IMG/VR virus record: IMGVR_UViG_3300009550_000020
Coordinates: 1 to 53,892 of that record
DNA from: a virus
DNA: 53,892 bases
Direction: 5' to 3' (one strand)
The first letter of the stretch is position 1. Every line of letters starts with the position of its first letter. This document shows positions 7,187 through 16,151 of this stretch, piece after piece. Position numbers and translations under genes: made by a program. The notes below the pieces were generated by a model. That model searched no databases and was not told where the DNA came from. It saw only the letters and a list, made by a program, of their open reading frames with translations.

Positions 7187-7693
7187 CTATAGCAACTTGC
7201 CAAAGTCAATAACTTCACTTTGACGATTTATATCTTTTACAAAAAATGCACAATATGGATCATTGCCTTCTGCAATTGGAACACTTAGTAGCTGTCCTGT
7301 TTTCAATTTAGGAAAATACCATTTTACATCATTGTAAAAATTTACTATTTCTATTTTACCGAATTTAGGTTTACTACTAGTTAAAGGATTAAAAAGATAT
7401 GCTTCAAATCCTCTTTGATTTAAACTAGTCAAAGGCAACACTTCTAAATCACTGCCTGCTTGACTACATCCTACTGCTAAACACCAATCCAATGGCATTG
7501 TAATTTGATTATCGTTTATTTCTAAAACAACAGCTGGCGAACTAAAACTTTCTAAGAAAATTAATGGTATAAAAAAGAAATCCGGATCTTGAGGATTGCT
7601 GTTATCAAGCACACTAAATCTTACTGAATCATCTACTTCTTCTGGCACTGTGTTTAAATTAAAACTTCTGTTTTCTAATGTTAATATATTCAT
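7187..7693 (-). CDS. Conserved phage protein next to uvsW, 168 aa
   Basis: Starts MNILTLENRSFNLNTVP; conserved-looking blocks are DNSNPQDPDFFFIPLIFL, MPLDWCLAVGC, LEVLPLTSLNQRGFEAYLFN and DVKWYFPKLKTGQLL. I recall the same protein beside uvsW in marine T4-like phages, without a known function. The ATG follows the uvsW stop directly, so it is co-translated with the helicase. A regulatory or replication-linked role is possible from position only. Confidence 0.75.
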   Translation of the reverse strand: MNILTLENRSFNLNTVPEEVDDSVRFSVLDNSNPQDPDFFFIPLIFLESFSSPAVVLEINDNQITMPLDWCLAVGCSQAGSDLEVLPLTSLNQRGFEAYLFNPLTSSKPKFGKIEIVNFYNDVKWYFPKLKTGQLLSVPIAEGNDPYCAFFVKDINRQSEVIDFGKLL

Positions 7694-9157
7694 TTATTTC
7701 CAATCTACCTTTTCAATGGTGAATGGGTACTGTGCTTCCTTATAAAACTTTTTACGTTGGGTAAGGTGCCGCTTCGCAAACTTACAAGTACTCGTAAGGT
7801 CCCATATTTGTACGAAGTCTTTGTCCTTTGCCTTTCTAACGCCTCTGCCGATACTTTGTATTACTCTTACAAAAGACTTACCAGGTTCGATAAGAACAAG
7901 GTTAAAAATACGAGGTATGTTTATACCAACAGCGGCAACACCATAAGTAGCAATTACTACGTGATTAGTGCCTTCGTTGATTTCGTCATACGCATTTTTT
8001 CGGTCCTTTAATTTAACATCACCTTTTACAAAAGTTGATCCGGGTATAAGTTCTTGTAGCATTTCGCCTGCTGAAATTCTATCTACAAGTATAAGAGTGT
8101 TGCCTGATTCTTTTACTGTGTTTAATAATTTGCCTAAATAATCTATTCTATCTTGATTTGTAACAAGATATTTTAATTCTTCTTGATATCCTTTGTGTAC
8201 TACTGTGTCTATTAATTGTACAATGTTTACGTGACACTGAGATAGCACACCTTTGTCTTGTAATTCTTTTGCTGATATTTCTCCAATAACAGGACCTAAA
8301 CTAGCGTGTATTGATTCAAACTCAAACTTTTCTTTAGGAATAGTGCCAGTAAGTCCCCAACGTATTGGAGCATTTTTTAAGTTGCGTGTTAGCAAGTTCT
8401 TTAGTACTTCTGCTTTTGCTTGATGTACTTCGTCTACAATAACCGTGCTCACACCATCTAAGAACTCTGCTAGTGATAACACTGCTTCTCCGTCCTTGTG
8501 CTTCTTGTCCAGTATGTTCAATGACTGCCAAGTGCAGATGGTGTGAGTCTTACCTAACTCTTTTCTATCTCCAAAATAAACGCCAACGTCAAGTCCGCAG
8601 TTTATATAATCTTCTTCTGTTTGTGTAACTAAACTTTTGTTTGGAACAATAACTAAACTACGTCCATATTTCTCACCCATATGTGATAATGTTGCTGTTG
8701 TAATAGTTTTGCCTGCTCCTGTAGCAATTTGTTGTAAACTTTGTGGATTGTTTGCAAAATTGTTTATTGCTTCTACTTGATAGTCACGCAGAATAATTTC
8801 TTCGCCTTCAGCTGGATGTCTTTTAGGCCAATGCACTCCTTGGTCAGCCCAATATCTTTCAGACACTTGTGGAAAGTCTAATTGTATAGGATGACGTTTG
8901 TCTTCAATATCAACAATTTGTACATTGTTTTTTTCTAGTACATTTGTAATAGTATCAAGATGATTTACATAGCCAGTGCCACCAATACCAAAAAAAGCAA
9001 CCTTACCATCCCAACGTCCAAGTTTATATTGTGGCATATATCGTGCATACGGAACTTCAAACTTAAGAGCATTGGATAACTTCCGCCGAACATCAACATC
9101 AAGTCCTTCGATTTTGATGTTTACTTCATCTTCGATTATTAATTTACAACTTGCCAA
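7694..9157 (-). CDS. uvsW: UvsW-type RNA-DNA and DNA-DNA helicase
   Basis: Superfamily 2 helicase that in T4 unwinds branched DNA and R-loops and shifts replication from origin to recombination mode. The N-terminal segment (KFEVPYARYMPQYKLGRWDG) is the UvsW DNA-binding domain. Then come the Q-type motif LRDYQ, Walker A ATGAGKT (residues 145-151), Walker B VDEVH (241-245), motif III GLTGTIP, and C-terminal GINIPR and QSIGRGVRK (motif VI). 487 aa is close to T4 UvsW (about 500). It uses a TTG start with AAAGGG 8 bases before it, overlapping the upstream gene by 19 bases. Confidence 0.95.
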   Translation of the reverse strand: MASCKLIIEDEVNIKIEGLDVDVRRKLSNALKFEVPYARYMPQYKLGRWDGKVAFFGIGGTGYVNHLDTITNVLEKNNVQIVDIEDKRHPIQLDFPQVSERYWADQGVHWPKRHPAEGEEIILRDYQVEAINNFANNPQSLQQIATGAGKTITTATLSHMGEKYGRSLVIVPNKSLVTQTEEDYINCGLDVGVYFGDRKELGKTHTICTWQSLNILDKKHKDGEAVLSLAEFLDGVSTVIVDEVHQAKAEVLKNLLTRNLKNAPIRWGLTGTIPKEKFEFESIHASLGPVIGEISAKELQDKGVLSQCHVNIVQLIDTVVHKGYQEELKYLVTNQDRIDYLGKLLNTVKESGNTLILVDRISAGEMLQELIPGSTFVKGDVKLKDRKNAYDEINEGTNHVVIATYGVAAVGINIPRIFNLVLIEPGKSFVRVIQSIGRGVRKAKDKDFVQIWDLTSTCKFAKRHLTQRKKFYKEAQYPFTIEKVDWK

Positions 9158-10371
9158 TTATTGAACCCTTTGTTATAATGTGTTCTAAAACTGCTTAAAT
9201 CTGTATCGTTGTATACAATTAAATCACAGTTGTAACTTACATAATTTGTAACAAGTCTATTAGAACGTAAACTTGATTTGCAAACTGCTGTACGTGGTTT
9301 GAAGTTACTTTTTAATAATACTTTTGGTAGTTTGTCTTTTTTAATATACACTACTTTTGTATCTTGGTCTACCCAATTATTAAGACTGTTTTCTTTTACA
9401 AAGTTGTTTAGAGGATTGTTTACTTTATCACTGCTTTCAACTCTAAACATAACACTTTGTAAATTATCAGGAACAAACTTTTTAATTGATGTATACATTT
9501 CTTGCACTTGTTCAAATGCATCGTCTTTGTCTACACATACTAATAATGGATATCTATTTAAATAATCTAAACAATCAACTATATCGTAAAGGCTGTATAT
9601 TTCTATATTAGCAAGCACTGTAGGTTCTTTACGATAAGCAATACTATCAAGTAATGTATCTTTTGCAGGCTCATTAATATAAAATCCGTATTCAACAGAT
9701 GCATCAGCAATGTTTACTTTGTCTTTTGATTCTAACAACGATACTATTTTTTCATCAACATTAATAAACTTATTGTTTTTATATTGGGGAATATAGTCTT
9801 CTTTGTTGTCTAATATTTCTTGTACCTTATCTGATAATTCAATTACTTCTTTATCAGTTTGCCACTCTGGAAATGCTGTTCTAATTTTATAACTGTTTAT
9901 AGGATCAAGTTTAAAATAATGTTCGTGTGAATTTTTTTCGTGAAAGTATGTTTTATTATTGTTACTATGAATTATACTTTCTAGTTTTGCAATAAATTTT
10001 TTGTTAAAAGGAAATCTTACTTTTATATAATTGCCTTCTTTTAATGACCAATGTGTTCTTGTATTTTTAACAATTTTATCAAACTCAACAACTTCTATAG
10101 ATTTTGTTCTATCTATTTCTCTAAATTCTGTTGAACAGCTTTGCATTGCTGCTTGCCAATTACCTATTTCGTTTTTCTTAAATTGTGATCCATAGACTTC
10201 TAATTTAGTTTTTAACAAATTAAACTGTCTATCAGTAAGTGCTACGCCTTTACATATTTGTCTATCAAAACTATTCAACAAAGTTAGGTCTGCATCTCTT
10301 AATGCAAAGTTGTGTCCGTACTTGCCCAATACCACTTGAAGCAAGTCTTCAATGTAATTTATTTCAGTCAT
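9139..10371 (-). CDS. Conserved unknown protein upstream of uvsW, 410 aa
   Basis: Starts MTEINYIEDLLQVVLGKYGH. An N-terminal block (SFDRQICKGVALTDRQFNLL, then YGSQF) is one I recall in proteins preceding uvsW in marine T4-like phages. Further on, YIKVRFPFNKKFIAKLESI could be a HARP-like or helicase-accessory segment; this is weak. The C-terminal 150 residues look alpha/beta, without Walker motifs. It overlaps uvsW by 19 bases, so a joint role in recombination or replication restart is likely. A sigma-70-type promoter ends 5 bases before its ATG and no Shine-Dalgarno sequence is seen. Confidence 0.7.
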   Translation of the reverse strand: MTEINYIEDLLQVVLGKYGHNFALRDADLTLLNSFDRQICKGVALTDRQFNLLKTKLEVYGSQFKKNEIGNWQAAMQSCSTEFREIDRTKSIEVVEFDKIVKNTRTHWSLKEGNYIKVRFPFNKKFIAKLESIIHSNNNKTYFHEKNSHEHYFKLDPINSYKIRTAFPEWQTDKEVIELSDKVQEILDNKEDYIPQYKNNKFINVDEKIVSLLESKDKVNIADASVEYGFYINEPAKDTLLDSIAYRKEPTVLANIEIYSLYDIVDCLDYLNRYPLLVCVDKDDAFEQVQEMYTSIKKFVPDNLQSVMFRVESSDKVNNPLNNFVKENSLNNWVDQDTKVVYIKKDKLPKVLLKSNFKPRTAVCKSSLRSNRLVTNYVSYNCDLIVYNDTDLSSFRTHYNKGFNNWQVVN

Positions 10372-10376
10372 ATTTT

Positions 10377-10405
10377 ATAATAGCAGATTAGAGTAAATTA
10401 GTCAA
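10377..10405 (-). promoter_or_regulatory. Sigma-70-type promoter TTGACT-17-TATTAT
   Basis: Minus strand: -35 TTGACT (10400-10405), exactly 17 bases, -10 TATTAT (10377-10382). Five bases (AAAAT) then separate it from the ATG at 10371. Start of transcription would fall on or next to the ATG, implying a leaderless mRNA for the uvsW operon. The -35 box lies within the end of the upstream gene. Confidence 0.6.
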
Positions 10406-11239
10406 TCTATTTAAAGGTATACCTTGTTCTATTTCTGGTATAGTAAATTCTGTCCAAGCATAATCATTCAACCATTGTTGTCTTTCTGGCTTTTTTGGAT
10501 TTTTAATTTGCGATAAATGTTGATTTGCTATAGGCCACGCTAAACTACTTGGCCCAGTAAAAACAGGAATACCGTGTATGGCTGCTTGAATACCTGGATT
10601 ACTACTCCAACTTATAAGTGCAAAAACATCTTTGAAACTTAGATTAAAATCATCATATGTGCCACGTAATTGTACAGGATCATCTCTATAAACGTTTTGA
10701 TATTGACGTTCTATATGTTCTAATCTGCAACGTGGATGCGGTCTAAATATAATTGGCATATCAGTGTATGTTTTTATTTCATCTATAATACTCATAACCC
10801 AATTACTCATACGTGGCATATTTTGCCACTGTAAACTTTTATCGTGTTGTCCACAGATCAAAATATGATCCCCATTATTTCTCCAAGGTTTTAGATGTAG
10901 CCCGAGTTCAGTAGCTCTAGTACTATCCATATTACTACTACCAAAAGAAGCGTCCCTATTAATTCCATTTAGACCTACTTTCCAAGTTGTGCCACGTTTT
11001 ATACCTCCAACTTCAAGTACAATAACAGGCTTGTTTTGTTTTTTACAATTCATCCATATATGTTTGTTTGGAGCCATTCTGCCAGCAAATAATACACTCC
11101 ATATTACGTGTACATCAGCATCACTAATTTTTTCGCTTTTAGATATACTATGTCCAGCTTCAAGAATACTTTTCTTAAATGCTTCAAATACAGGAGTTGA
11201 ATTCATTGCTCCATATTCATTCCATAATTTAAATATCAT
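10388..11239 (-). CDS. KpsC/KpsS-like capsule-type glycosyltransferase, 283 aa
   Basis: Shares a domain with the 12110 protein and the C-terminal part of the 13029 protein: GDHILICGQHDKS, then IIFRPHPRC (RPHP), then a Ser-Asn-Pro-Gly loop, GIPVFTGPSSLAW, and the end motif IKNPKKPERQQWLNDYAW with an acidic helix. This order matches capsule polysaccharide transferases of the KpsC/KpsS type, several of which transfer Kdo. The start MIFKLWNEYG (11239) is chosen over the longer open frame, which runs into the divergent gene at 11280; GGAG lies about 12 bases upstream. Acceptor unknown; Kdo as donor is inferred from kdsA and kdsB. Confidence 0.75.
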   Translation of the reverse strand: MIFKLWNEYGAMNSTPVFEAFKKSILEAGHSISKSEKISDADVHVIWSVLFAGRMAPNKHIWMNCKKQNKPVIVLEVGGIKRGTTWKVGLNGINRDASFGSSNMDSTRATELGLHLKPWRNNGDHILICGQHDKSLQWQNMPRMSNWVMSIIDEIKTYTDMPIIFRPHPRCRLEHIERQYQNVYRDDPVQLRGTYDDFNLSFKDVFALISWSSNPGIQAAIHGIPVFTGPSSLAWPIANQHLSQIKNPKKPERQQWLNDYAWTEFTIPEIEQGIPLNRLTNLL

Positions 11240-11279
11240 ATGTAAATACTCCAGTACACTATTTAACAAGGGAAATAAA
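11240..11279. promoter_or_regulatory. Divergent spacer with two late-type boxes
   Basis: Plus strand TGTAAATA (11241-11248) points at the 11280 gene and minus strand GTTAAATA (11260-11267) points at the 11239 gene. The boxes face each other. Both genes have ribosome sites (AAGGG and GGAG). Promoter activity is inferred from similarity to the ATAAATA boxes elsewhere. Confidence 0.3.
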
Positions 11280-12122
11280 ATGTCAGCAATAACTGTGGTT
11301 ACAACATTCAATAAACAAGGAATGGATTTATATGGACAAAGATTTATAGAATCGTTTGAAGAAAATGTTGATGAATCTATAAAGTTATATGTGTATGCAG
11401 AAGATTGCTTTCCTGCTATTGTAGGAAGACATCGTGTTTTTGAACTACAAACAAGACAAGTATTACCTAAACTAATAGAGTTTAAAAAACGCTGGAAAGA
11501 TGTACCAAAAGCAAATGGTGTACCTCCAGACGATATAAAAGCACGTAGACCTAGAGATTGGCATAAAGAGTTCAAATGGAATGCTGTACGTTTTGCTAAT
11601 AAAGTTTATGCAGTATTAGATGCATTTGAAAAAAGTACTGATTGGTGTGTATGGATGGATGGAGATACATTTGTACACAATGAGTGGAGTTACAAACAAT
11701 TTAAAAAATTATTGCCAGACGATAAATGGATTACATACGTAGGTAGAGGTAAAGGTTCGCAAACTTGGCCCGAGTGCGGCTTTTATGGATTAAACAAAAA
11801 CCACCCAATGTGTGTTCAATTTATAAAAGAGTTTGAAAGATTTTATGAAGATGCAGAAAACGGTATCTTTGAATTAGAAGAATGGCACGATAGTTTTGTA
11901 TTTGGCCACATCTTAAATCAGCTCAAAAAAATTGATAATAATGTTTTAGATTATAGTGCTGATATGTATTTGAAAGAAGCAAAAACCGGAGGCGGAGGGC
12001 ATCCTTTGATTAATACAGTGTTAGGAACTTGGATCGATCATATGAAAGGTGATAGAAAAAACACAGGTAAAAGTTTAGCTAAAGATATGATGGTCAAAAG
12101 AACTGAAAGTTATTGGACGTAG
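11280..12122 (+). CDS. Glycosyltransferase with DxD motif, 280 aa
   Basis: A GT-A type transferase: ITVVTTFNKQGMDLYGQRFI at the N-terminus, then DWCVWMDGDTFVHNEW with the metal-binding DGD, and a C-terminal segment with DSFVFG, YSADMYL and GGGGHPLINTVLGTWIDHMKG. The last segment is typical of phage-encoded transferases of this family. The start MSAITVV is preceded by AAGGG; upstream codons are antisense to the 10388-11239 gene. It is the only plus-strand gene in the glycan cluster and its end overlaps the convergent 12110 gene by 13 bases. Donor and acceptor are unknown. Confidence 0.78.
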   Translation: MSAITVVTTFNKQGMDLYGQRFIESFEENVDESIKLYVYAEDCFPAIVGRHRVFELQTRQVLPKLIEFKKRWKDVPKANGVPPDDIKARRPRDWHKEFKWNAVRFANKVYAVLDAFEKSTDWCVWMDGDTFVHNEWSYKQFKKLLPDDKWITYVGRGKGSQTWPECGFYGLNKNHPMCVQFIKEFERFYEDAENGIFELEEWHDSFVFGHILNQLKKIDNNVLDYSADMYLKEAKTGGGGHPLINTVLGTWIDHMKGDRKNTGKSLAKDMMVKRTESYWT

Positions 12123-13042
12123 TTTTTTATATGACTCCAACATTGTCCTGTTTCTAGTTCACTAAAGTTCCAATGAAACATACTTATTCTACGTAACCAC
12201 TTTAGCCTATCAAACATTTTTGGATTTTCAATATCCGATAAATGATGATTACTAACTTCTGCACATTGACTTTTATTTGGTTCTGTAACAAATGCATTGT
12301 AGCCTTTAATAATAGGTCCTACTATACCACTACTATTTTTATTAATTACAGCGTGACAATTCCGCAAATCATTTTCAAGCATATTTGTAGGATCACATAG
12401 TTGCACTTTATTCAGCTTGTAAAATGGATTGTGTCTTGGATTTAAAAATAACTTTGATTTTTTACAACCAGGATGTGGTCTTATTCTTATAATTCTATCA
12501 CATCCTGTCTTTCTAATTTGTCTAACTGTCCGCATAGTCCAGTCTACAACATCTTCTCCGCCCATACTCCAACCGCCTTGTCTTTGTAGCAAAATTAGAA
12601 TATGGTTACCATTTGTTTTCTGTTCCTCAATACGTATACCTGTATTGGTACTAATTTTATTCCATCTAGTTTCGTCTACATTATCGTCACAATATATTCC
12701 TGTATCTGGAAATACACCGTTTAAACTATATCTTAAATATCCGTGTGGGTTAGCTTTATTTGCATATAAAAATAAATTTGCATCTGCAACTATAGTATAT
12801 TTGTTATTTTTTTGTTGATGATCGATTACTTTTTTTCTTAAATCTAAATGACTTGGTCTGGTATCAGAATACACCCAACCTTGAATTACTGCTGCATCAC
12901 AATCAACAGGAAAATAGCCTTGCATCAAATGAGATTCATCGCCGATACGCTGTACACCATTGTGAAATTTTATTATTAGTTCTTCTTTTTGTTTATTAGT
13001 ATTACCTCTTGGAACACTAGTAAGGTAATTAACTACTTTCAT
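12110..13042 (-). CDS. KpsC/KpsS-like capsule-type glycosyltransferase, 310 aa
   Basis: Second copy of the domain found in the 10388 protein: GNHILILLQRQGGWS, RIIRIRPHPGCKKS (RPHP), AVINKNSSGIVGPIIKG with the Asn-Ser-Ser loop that binds donor phosphates in such enzymes, and the closing DIENPKMFDRLKWLRR then FSELETGQCW. The N-terminal half (VIQGWVY, VADANLFLY) is a Rossmann-like GT-B half. It overlaps the next gene upstream by 14 bases. Sequence divergence from its paralogue suggests a different acceptor. Family confidence is fair; Kdo specificity is inferred. Confidence 0.75.
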   Translation of the reverse strand: MKVVNYLTSVPRGNTNKQKEELIIKFHNGVQRIGDESHLMQGYFPVDCDAAVIQGWVYSDTRPSHLDLRKKVIDHQQKNNKYTIVADANLFLYANKANPHGYLRYSLNGVFPDTGIYCDDNVDETRWNKISTNTGIRIEEQKTNGNHILILLQRQGGWSMGGEDVVDWTMRTVRQIRKTGCDRIIRIRPHPGCKKSKLFLNPRHNPFYKLNKVQLCDPTNMLENDLRNCHAVINKNSSGIVGPIIKGYNAFVTEPNKSQCAEVSNHHLSDIENPKMFDRLKWLRRISMFHWNFSELETGQCWSHIKNYVQ

Positions 13043-14765
13043 TTAAAATACGCCACGCAGTACCATCTTGCATTTCTTGCTTTGTAAATTGACAATATGT
13101 TAAATGAGCTGCATATGCTTCCATAGTTAGTTTATCAAATTTTGTAGGATTTTCTACTTGTGACAAACTAGTGTCACATAAAACAGTGGCAGCATTTGGT
13201 CCTAATGCAATTGCAGGTTTGCCGTTTAGCAATGCTTCTGTTGCTGCAATGCTATTATACGTGACTACACAATGCACATCGTTTTGCAAAGCGTGTATAA
13301 TATTACCGTCCGCTATACGTTCGTTACGCTTTGGTTTTAATCTAACTTCTACAGGTCTGTCTGTATATTTTTTAAGTTCTTTAATAACATTTTGTGTCCA
13401 CTCTTCTGGAGTAGGTTGTTGCCAAAACTTCATTACTTTATCACTTGGCGGACAAATTAATATTTTTCTTCCTGGATGAAATTTTAAATATTTCCATCCT
13501 AGTCTATTTAATCTGTCACTAGGACGTTCTTTAATTGGTCCTAGATGTTGTAAAGCATTTTTTGTTATGCGATGCCATACTTTACTTTTGGTTCTTTCAT
13601 TTCCTAAATAACCGCTGTCGATAGCAAAGAAATCTCTTTTCTTTTGCCAACACTCTTTAATTGCAAGTTGACTCTTTTTACCCAAGCCTCTTATAAGTAA
13701 TGGCACACTTGATTTTTGCTCTTGTTCCCAAGTGCTAAGTTCTCCACTAGGAATACCTTGTACTAATGCTTCTAAATATTCGTCAAACTCATAACCTTTT
13801 TTCTGTGGATTAAAATTACCTTCATCATAGTCAGGAAAAATTGCTGCTACTCTATCACCTCGTATTGCCATTAACTCCTCCTTAAAATCTGTTTCGTAAA
13901 ATTTTGCATCTGGATCCTTCAAATGATTGAAGAACTTAACCATTAATTTTTTTTTTTGGTCGTCCATTATAATGTTTTCAGGATGTATTCTTTCGTTTAT
14001 TTCAACTTCTTTATCACGTTTGCGTTTTTCATCTAAACTTTGTGCTTTGGCGCTTGCGTGTTTATATGCATAAGACAAATAATTATTTTTTGCTTTGTAC
14101 CACTCAAGTGCATATTCGCAATTTTCATATTCTTTAAACCAAGGCCCGCCTTCTGTATAGTGTAATGCTTTTGGTCTACCATCCTTTGGTTCTTGGTACC
14201 AACCTACAAGCCAATTCCATTCGTGACTTAATTCTCCTATTTCAGCATCAGGCACCCAACTGAATCTATGGAAGTATGCACCAGTTTTCAATGTGTCGTT
14301 AATCAACTCTTTTCCTAATACACCATTTGTATAACTACTACAATTTATTAACATCATACTACTCCAATTTTTTCTAGGATATTGATGCTGTACTTTGCCA
14401 TCCATTTTTGTACCTTCTTTAGGTGTATAATCGTGTTGAGCACACATAATAGCATACTTTTTATCTGCTTGATCGAATAGTTTCTTTACATCATCTAAAA
14501 AAACAAAGTCACAATCAATAAACAATGACCAGCCTGTAAAGCCACTTAGGTATGGCACTAAAAACCTTGTAAATGTAAATTCAGTACTAGCCATTGCATC
14601 TAAAGGTCTATTGTATATGTCCTTTTTTCTTAATTCGTCCTGTTTAAGTGGAATAATTTTTACAGGAACAGAAGCGTGATCTAATATGCTTTGTTTGCAC
14701 ACTTGAAATGCAATATCTTCTCTACTATCCCATCCTACAAATATTTTTAAGGGTTCTTGTTCCAT
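13029..14765 (-). CDS. Two-domain glycosyltransferase: GT-A domain fused to KpsC/KpsS-like domain, 578 aa
   Basis: Residues 1-230 form a GT-A (glycogenin/GT8-like) domain: KIFVGWDSREDIAFQVCKQS, GWSLFIDCDFVFLDDV (metal-binding DCD), SSMMLINCSS and ALHYTEGGPWFKEY. Residues 230-400 are a charged linker. The C-terminal about 180 residues (GRKILICPPSD, VEVRLKPKRN, VTYNSIAATEALLNGKPAIALG, then QVENPTKFDKLTMEAYAA) are the third copy of the capsule-transferase domain. Two sugar-transfer sites in one chain suggest consecutive addition of two residues. Overlaps the nucleotidyltransferase gene by one base (TGATGG). Confidence 0.8.
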   Translation of the reverse strand: MEQEPLKIFVGWDSREDIAFQVCKQSILDHASVPVKIIPLKQDELRKKDIYNRPLDAMASTEFTFTRFLVPYLSGFTGWSLFIDCDFVFLDDVKKLFDQADKKYAIMCAQHDYTPKEGTKMDGKVQHQYPRKNWSSMMLINCSSYTNGVLGKELINDTLKTGAYFHRFSWVPDAEIGELSHEWNWLVGWYQEPKDGRPKALHYTEGGPWFKEYENCEYALEWYKAKNNYLSYAYKHASAKAQSLDEKRKRDKEVEINERIHPENIIMDDQKKKLMVKFFNHLKDPDAKFYETDFKEELMAIRGDRVAAIFPDYDEGNFNPQKKGYEFDEYLEALVQGIPSGELSTWEQEQKSSVPLLIRGLGKKSQLAIKECWQKKRDFFAIDSGYLGNERTKSKVWHRITKNALQHLGPIKERPSDRLNRLGWKYLKFHPGRKILICPPSDKVMKFWQQPTPEEWTQNVIKELKKYTDRPVEVRLKPKRNERIADGNIIHALQNDVHCVVTYNSIAATEALLNGKPAIALGPNAATVLCDTSLSQVENPTKFDKLTMEAYAAHLTYCQFTKQEMQDGTAWRILNESS

Positions 14766-15541
14766 CAGTCTCTTCTTTCTATATCATCTTCTGTCAATTC
14801 TTTACCAAGCCATACTTCTATTACTTTAGCAGATTGATTATCTAAGTTTACTGCTTTGTGCCAGTAACCAATAGGTATATCAATGCTATCACCTGGCACT
14901 AATAGTTTACTTGTTTCATTGCCGTTCTTATCTTCAAGAAACATATTAATTACACCATCAACAACGTGCCAATGTTCACTACGTTTAAAATGTCTTTGAT
15001 CGCTTAGTTCTTGTCCTTGTAAAAATTCTAATTGCTTTACTTGCCAGCCTTCGCCTTTATCTAAAACAGTGTACTTGCCCCAAGCACGTTCTGTTGTTGG
15101 TTGGCTCCAATCTTTCAATATCCAACTACTTGAATTTTTCTTTTCTGATCCACCAACACTAAACACAAACTCTACCTCAGTGCTATCACCATACTTTTCA
15201 TATTCAGGTGTGCTTATAAGTGTTCTATCACCGCCATTAGCAAAAACAACTCTCCAGTTACTACCTTTTGTGCTTAATACTGTGAAGATTGCTGCACAGG
15301 CACTATTATCGCTATCGTCAAAAGCAATAACTTGATCAACACATTCCATTTCTTTTATAATTTCAGCACGTTCTCTAAATGGCATAAATGCTCGGCCTTT
15401 TTTACGTGCAAGCCATTCGTCACTGTTTAGTCCCACAACAAGTTTGTCTCCTAATTTTTTTGCTGCTTTGAAGTATGCAATGTGTCCTGAGTGTATAGGA
15501 TCAAAACCTCCTGTAACTAATACTGCTTTTTTACCAGCCAA
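14765..15541 (-). CDS. Nucleotidyltransferase-cupin fusion protein, about 258 aa
   Basis: Residues 1-140: cytidylyltransferase-like fold with VLVTGGFDPIHSGHIAYF (the HxGH signature, here HSGH), VVGLNSDEWLARKKG and FRERAEIIKEM, close to the HldE (RfaE) ADP-heptose synthase nucleotidyl domain and TagD. The C-terminal 110 residues are a cupin like the isomerase half of mannose-6-phosphate isomerase/GMP enzymes (RHFKRSEHWHVVDG, LVPGDSIDIPIGYWHKAVN). TTG at 15541 has AAAGGA 8 bases upstream; an in-frame GTG at 15562 lies further up without a site. Probably makes a nucleotide-activated sugar or sugar alcohol; substrate unknown. Confidence 0.83.
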   Translation of the reverse strand: MAGKKAVLVTGGFDPIHSGHIAYFKAAKKLGDKLVVGLNSDEWLARKKGRAFMPFRERAEIIKEMECVDQVIAFDDSDNSACAAIFTVLSTKGSNWRVVFANGGDRTLISTPEYEKYGDSTEVEFVFSVGGSEKKNSSSWILKDWSQPTTERAWGKYTVLDKGEGWQVKQLEFLQGQELSDQRHFKRSEHWHVVDGVINMFLEDKNGNETSKLLVPGDSIDIPIGYWHKAVNLDNQSAKVIEVWLGKELTEDDIERRD

Positions 15542-16151
15542 AGATATAATCCTTTCTGACACTACTTATTTCAAAAGCACCGTGTGATTTCAAAAACTCA
15601 CCTGCACAATATTCAGTATCTGGATGTTGTTCAACAATAACAATTGGCTTGTATTTTTTTAGAGTGTTTATGCCACCCTTTAGTACTTCTAGTTCGTGTC
15701 TTTCACAATCAATTTTAATTAGTTCAAACGGAGGCATAAAACTTTGGTCAAGTGTTTTTACTTTAATGTTGCCTTCTTTACCGTTAATAAAACTATTTCC
15801 TGTGTTGTTTGGATCATAAGTCATATCTACATTTTTTTGTTCACTACCTAGTGCAAAATTATTTAGAATAACATTCTCAATACCTTTTGTATTTTCTATT
15901 AAACATTCAAAAACTTGTGCCATAGGTTCAAAGGAAATTACTTTGTTAAATTTCTTTGACAGCGGAACAGTCCATAATCCTACATTTGCACCAACGTCAA
16001 TTGCTGTGTTAAATTCTTTCACATACAAAAATGCTTCGTCTCTAACATCGTCTTGGTATTCAGCAGGACCACCTTGACTAATACGTTTGTTTATCATTCT
16101 TTCAAAATGTGTATCTGTATCTGGCAAATAATAATTATGAACTTTTTTCAT
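15531..16151 (-). CDS. FkbM-family methyltransferase, 206 aa
   Basis: Typical FkbM layout: NTAIDVGANVGLWTVPLS (SAM-binding loop), KVISFEPMAQVFECLIEN (FEP motif), VKTLDQSFMPPFELIKIDCE (IKIDCEG-like motif, here DCER) and KPIVIVEQHPD. These enzymes O-methylate sugars and other small groups. It sits in the glycan cluster and overlaps the nucleotidyltransferase gene downstream and the transferase upstream by 17 bases. O-methylation of a glycan made by the cluster is the likely use (inference). Confidence 0.87.
   Translation of the reverse strand: MKKVHNYYLPDTDTHFERMINKRISQGGPAEYQDDVRDEAFLYVKEFNTAIDVGANVGLWTVPLSKKFNKVISFEPMAQVFECLIENTKGIENVILNNFALGSEQKNVDMTYDPNNTGNSFINGKEGNIKVKTLDQSFMPPFELIKIDCERHELEVLKGGINTLKKYKPIVIVEQHPDTEYCAGEFLKSHGAFEISSVRKDYIFGW

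Noticed and set aside
11240-11575. Long N-terminal extension of the 10388 gene
   Set aside because: It runs antisense through the start of the clear plus-strand glycosyltransferase at 11280 and has no ribosome site; the family-like protein begins at 11239.
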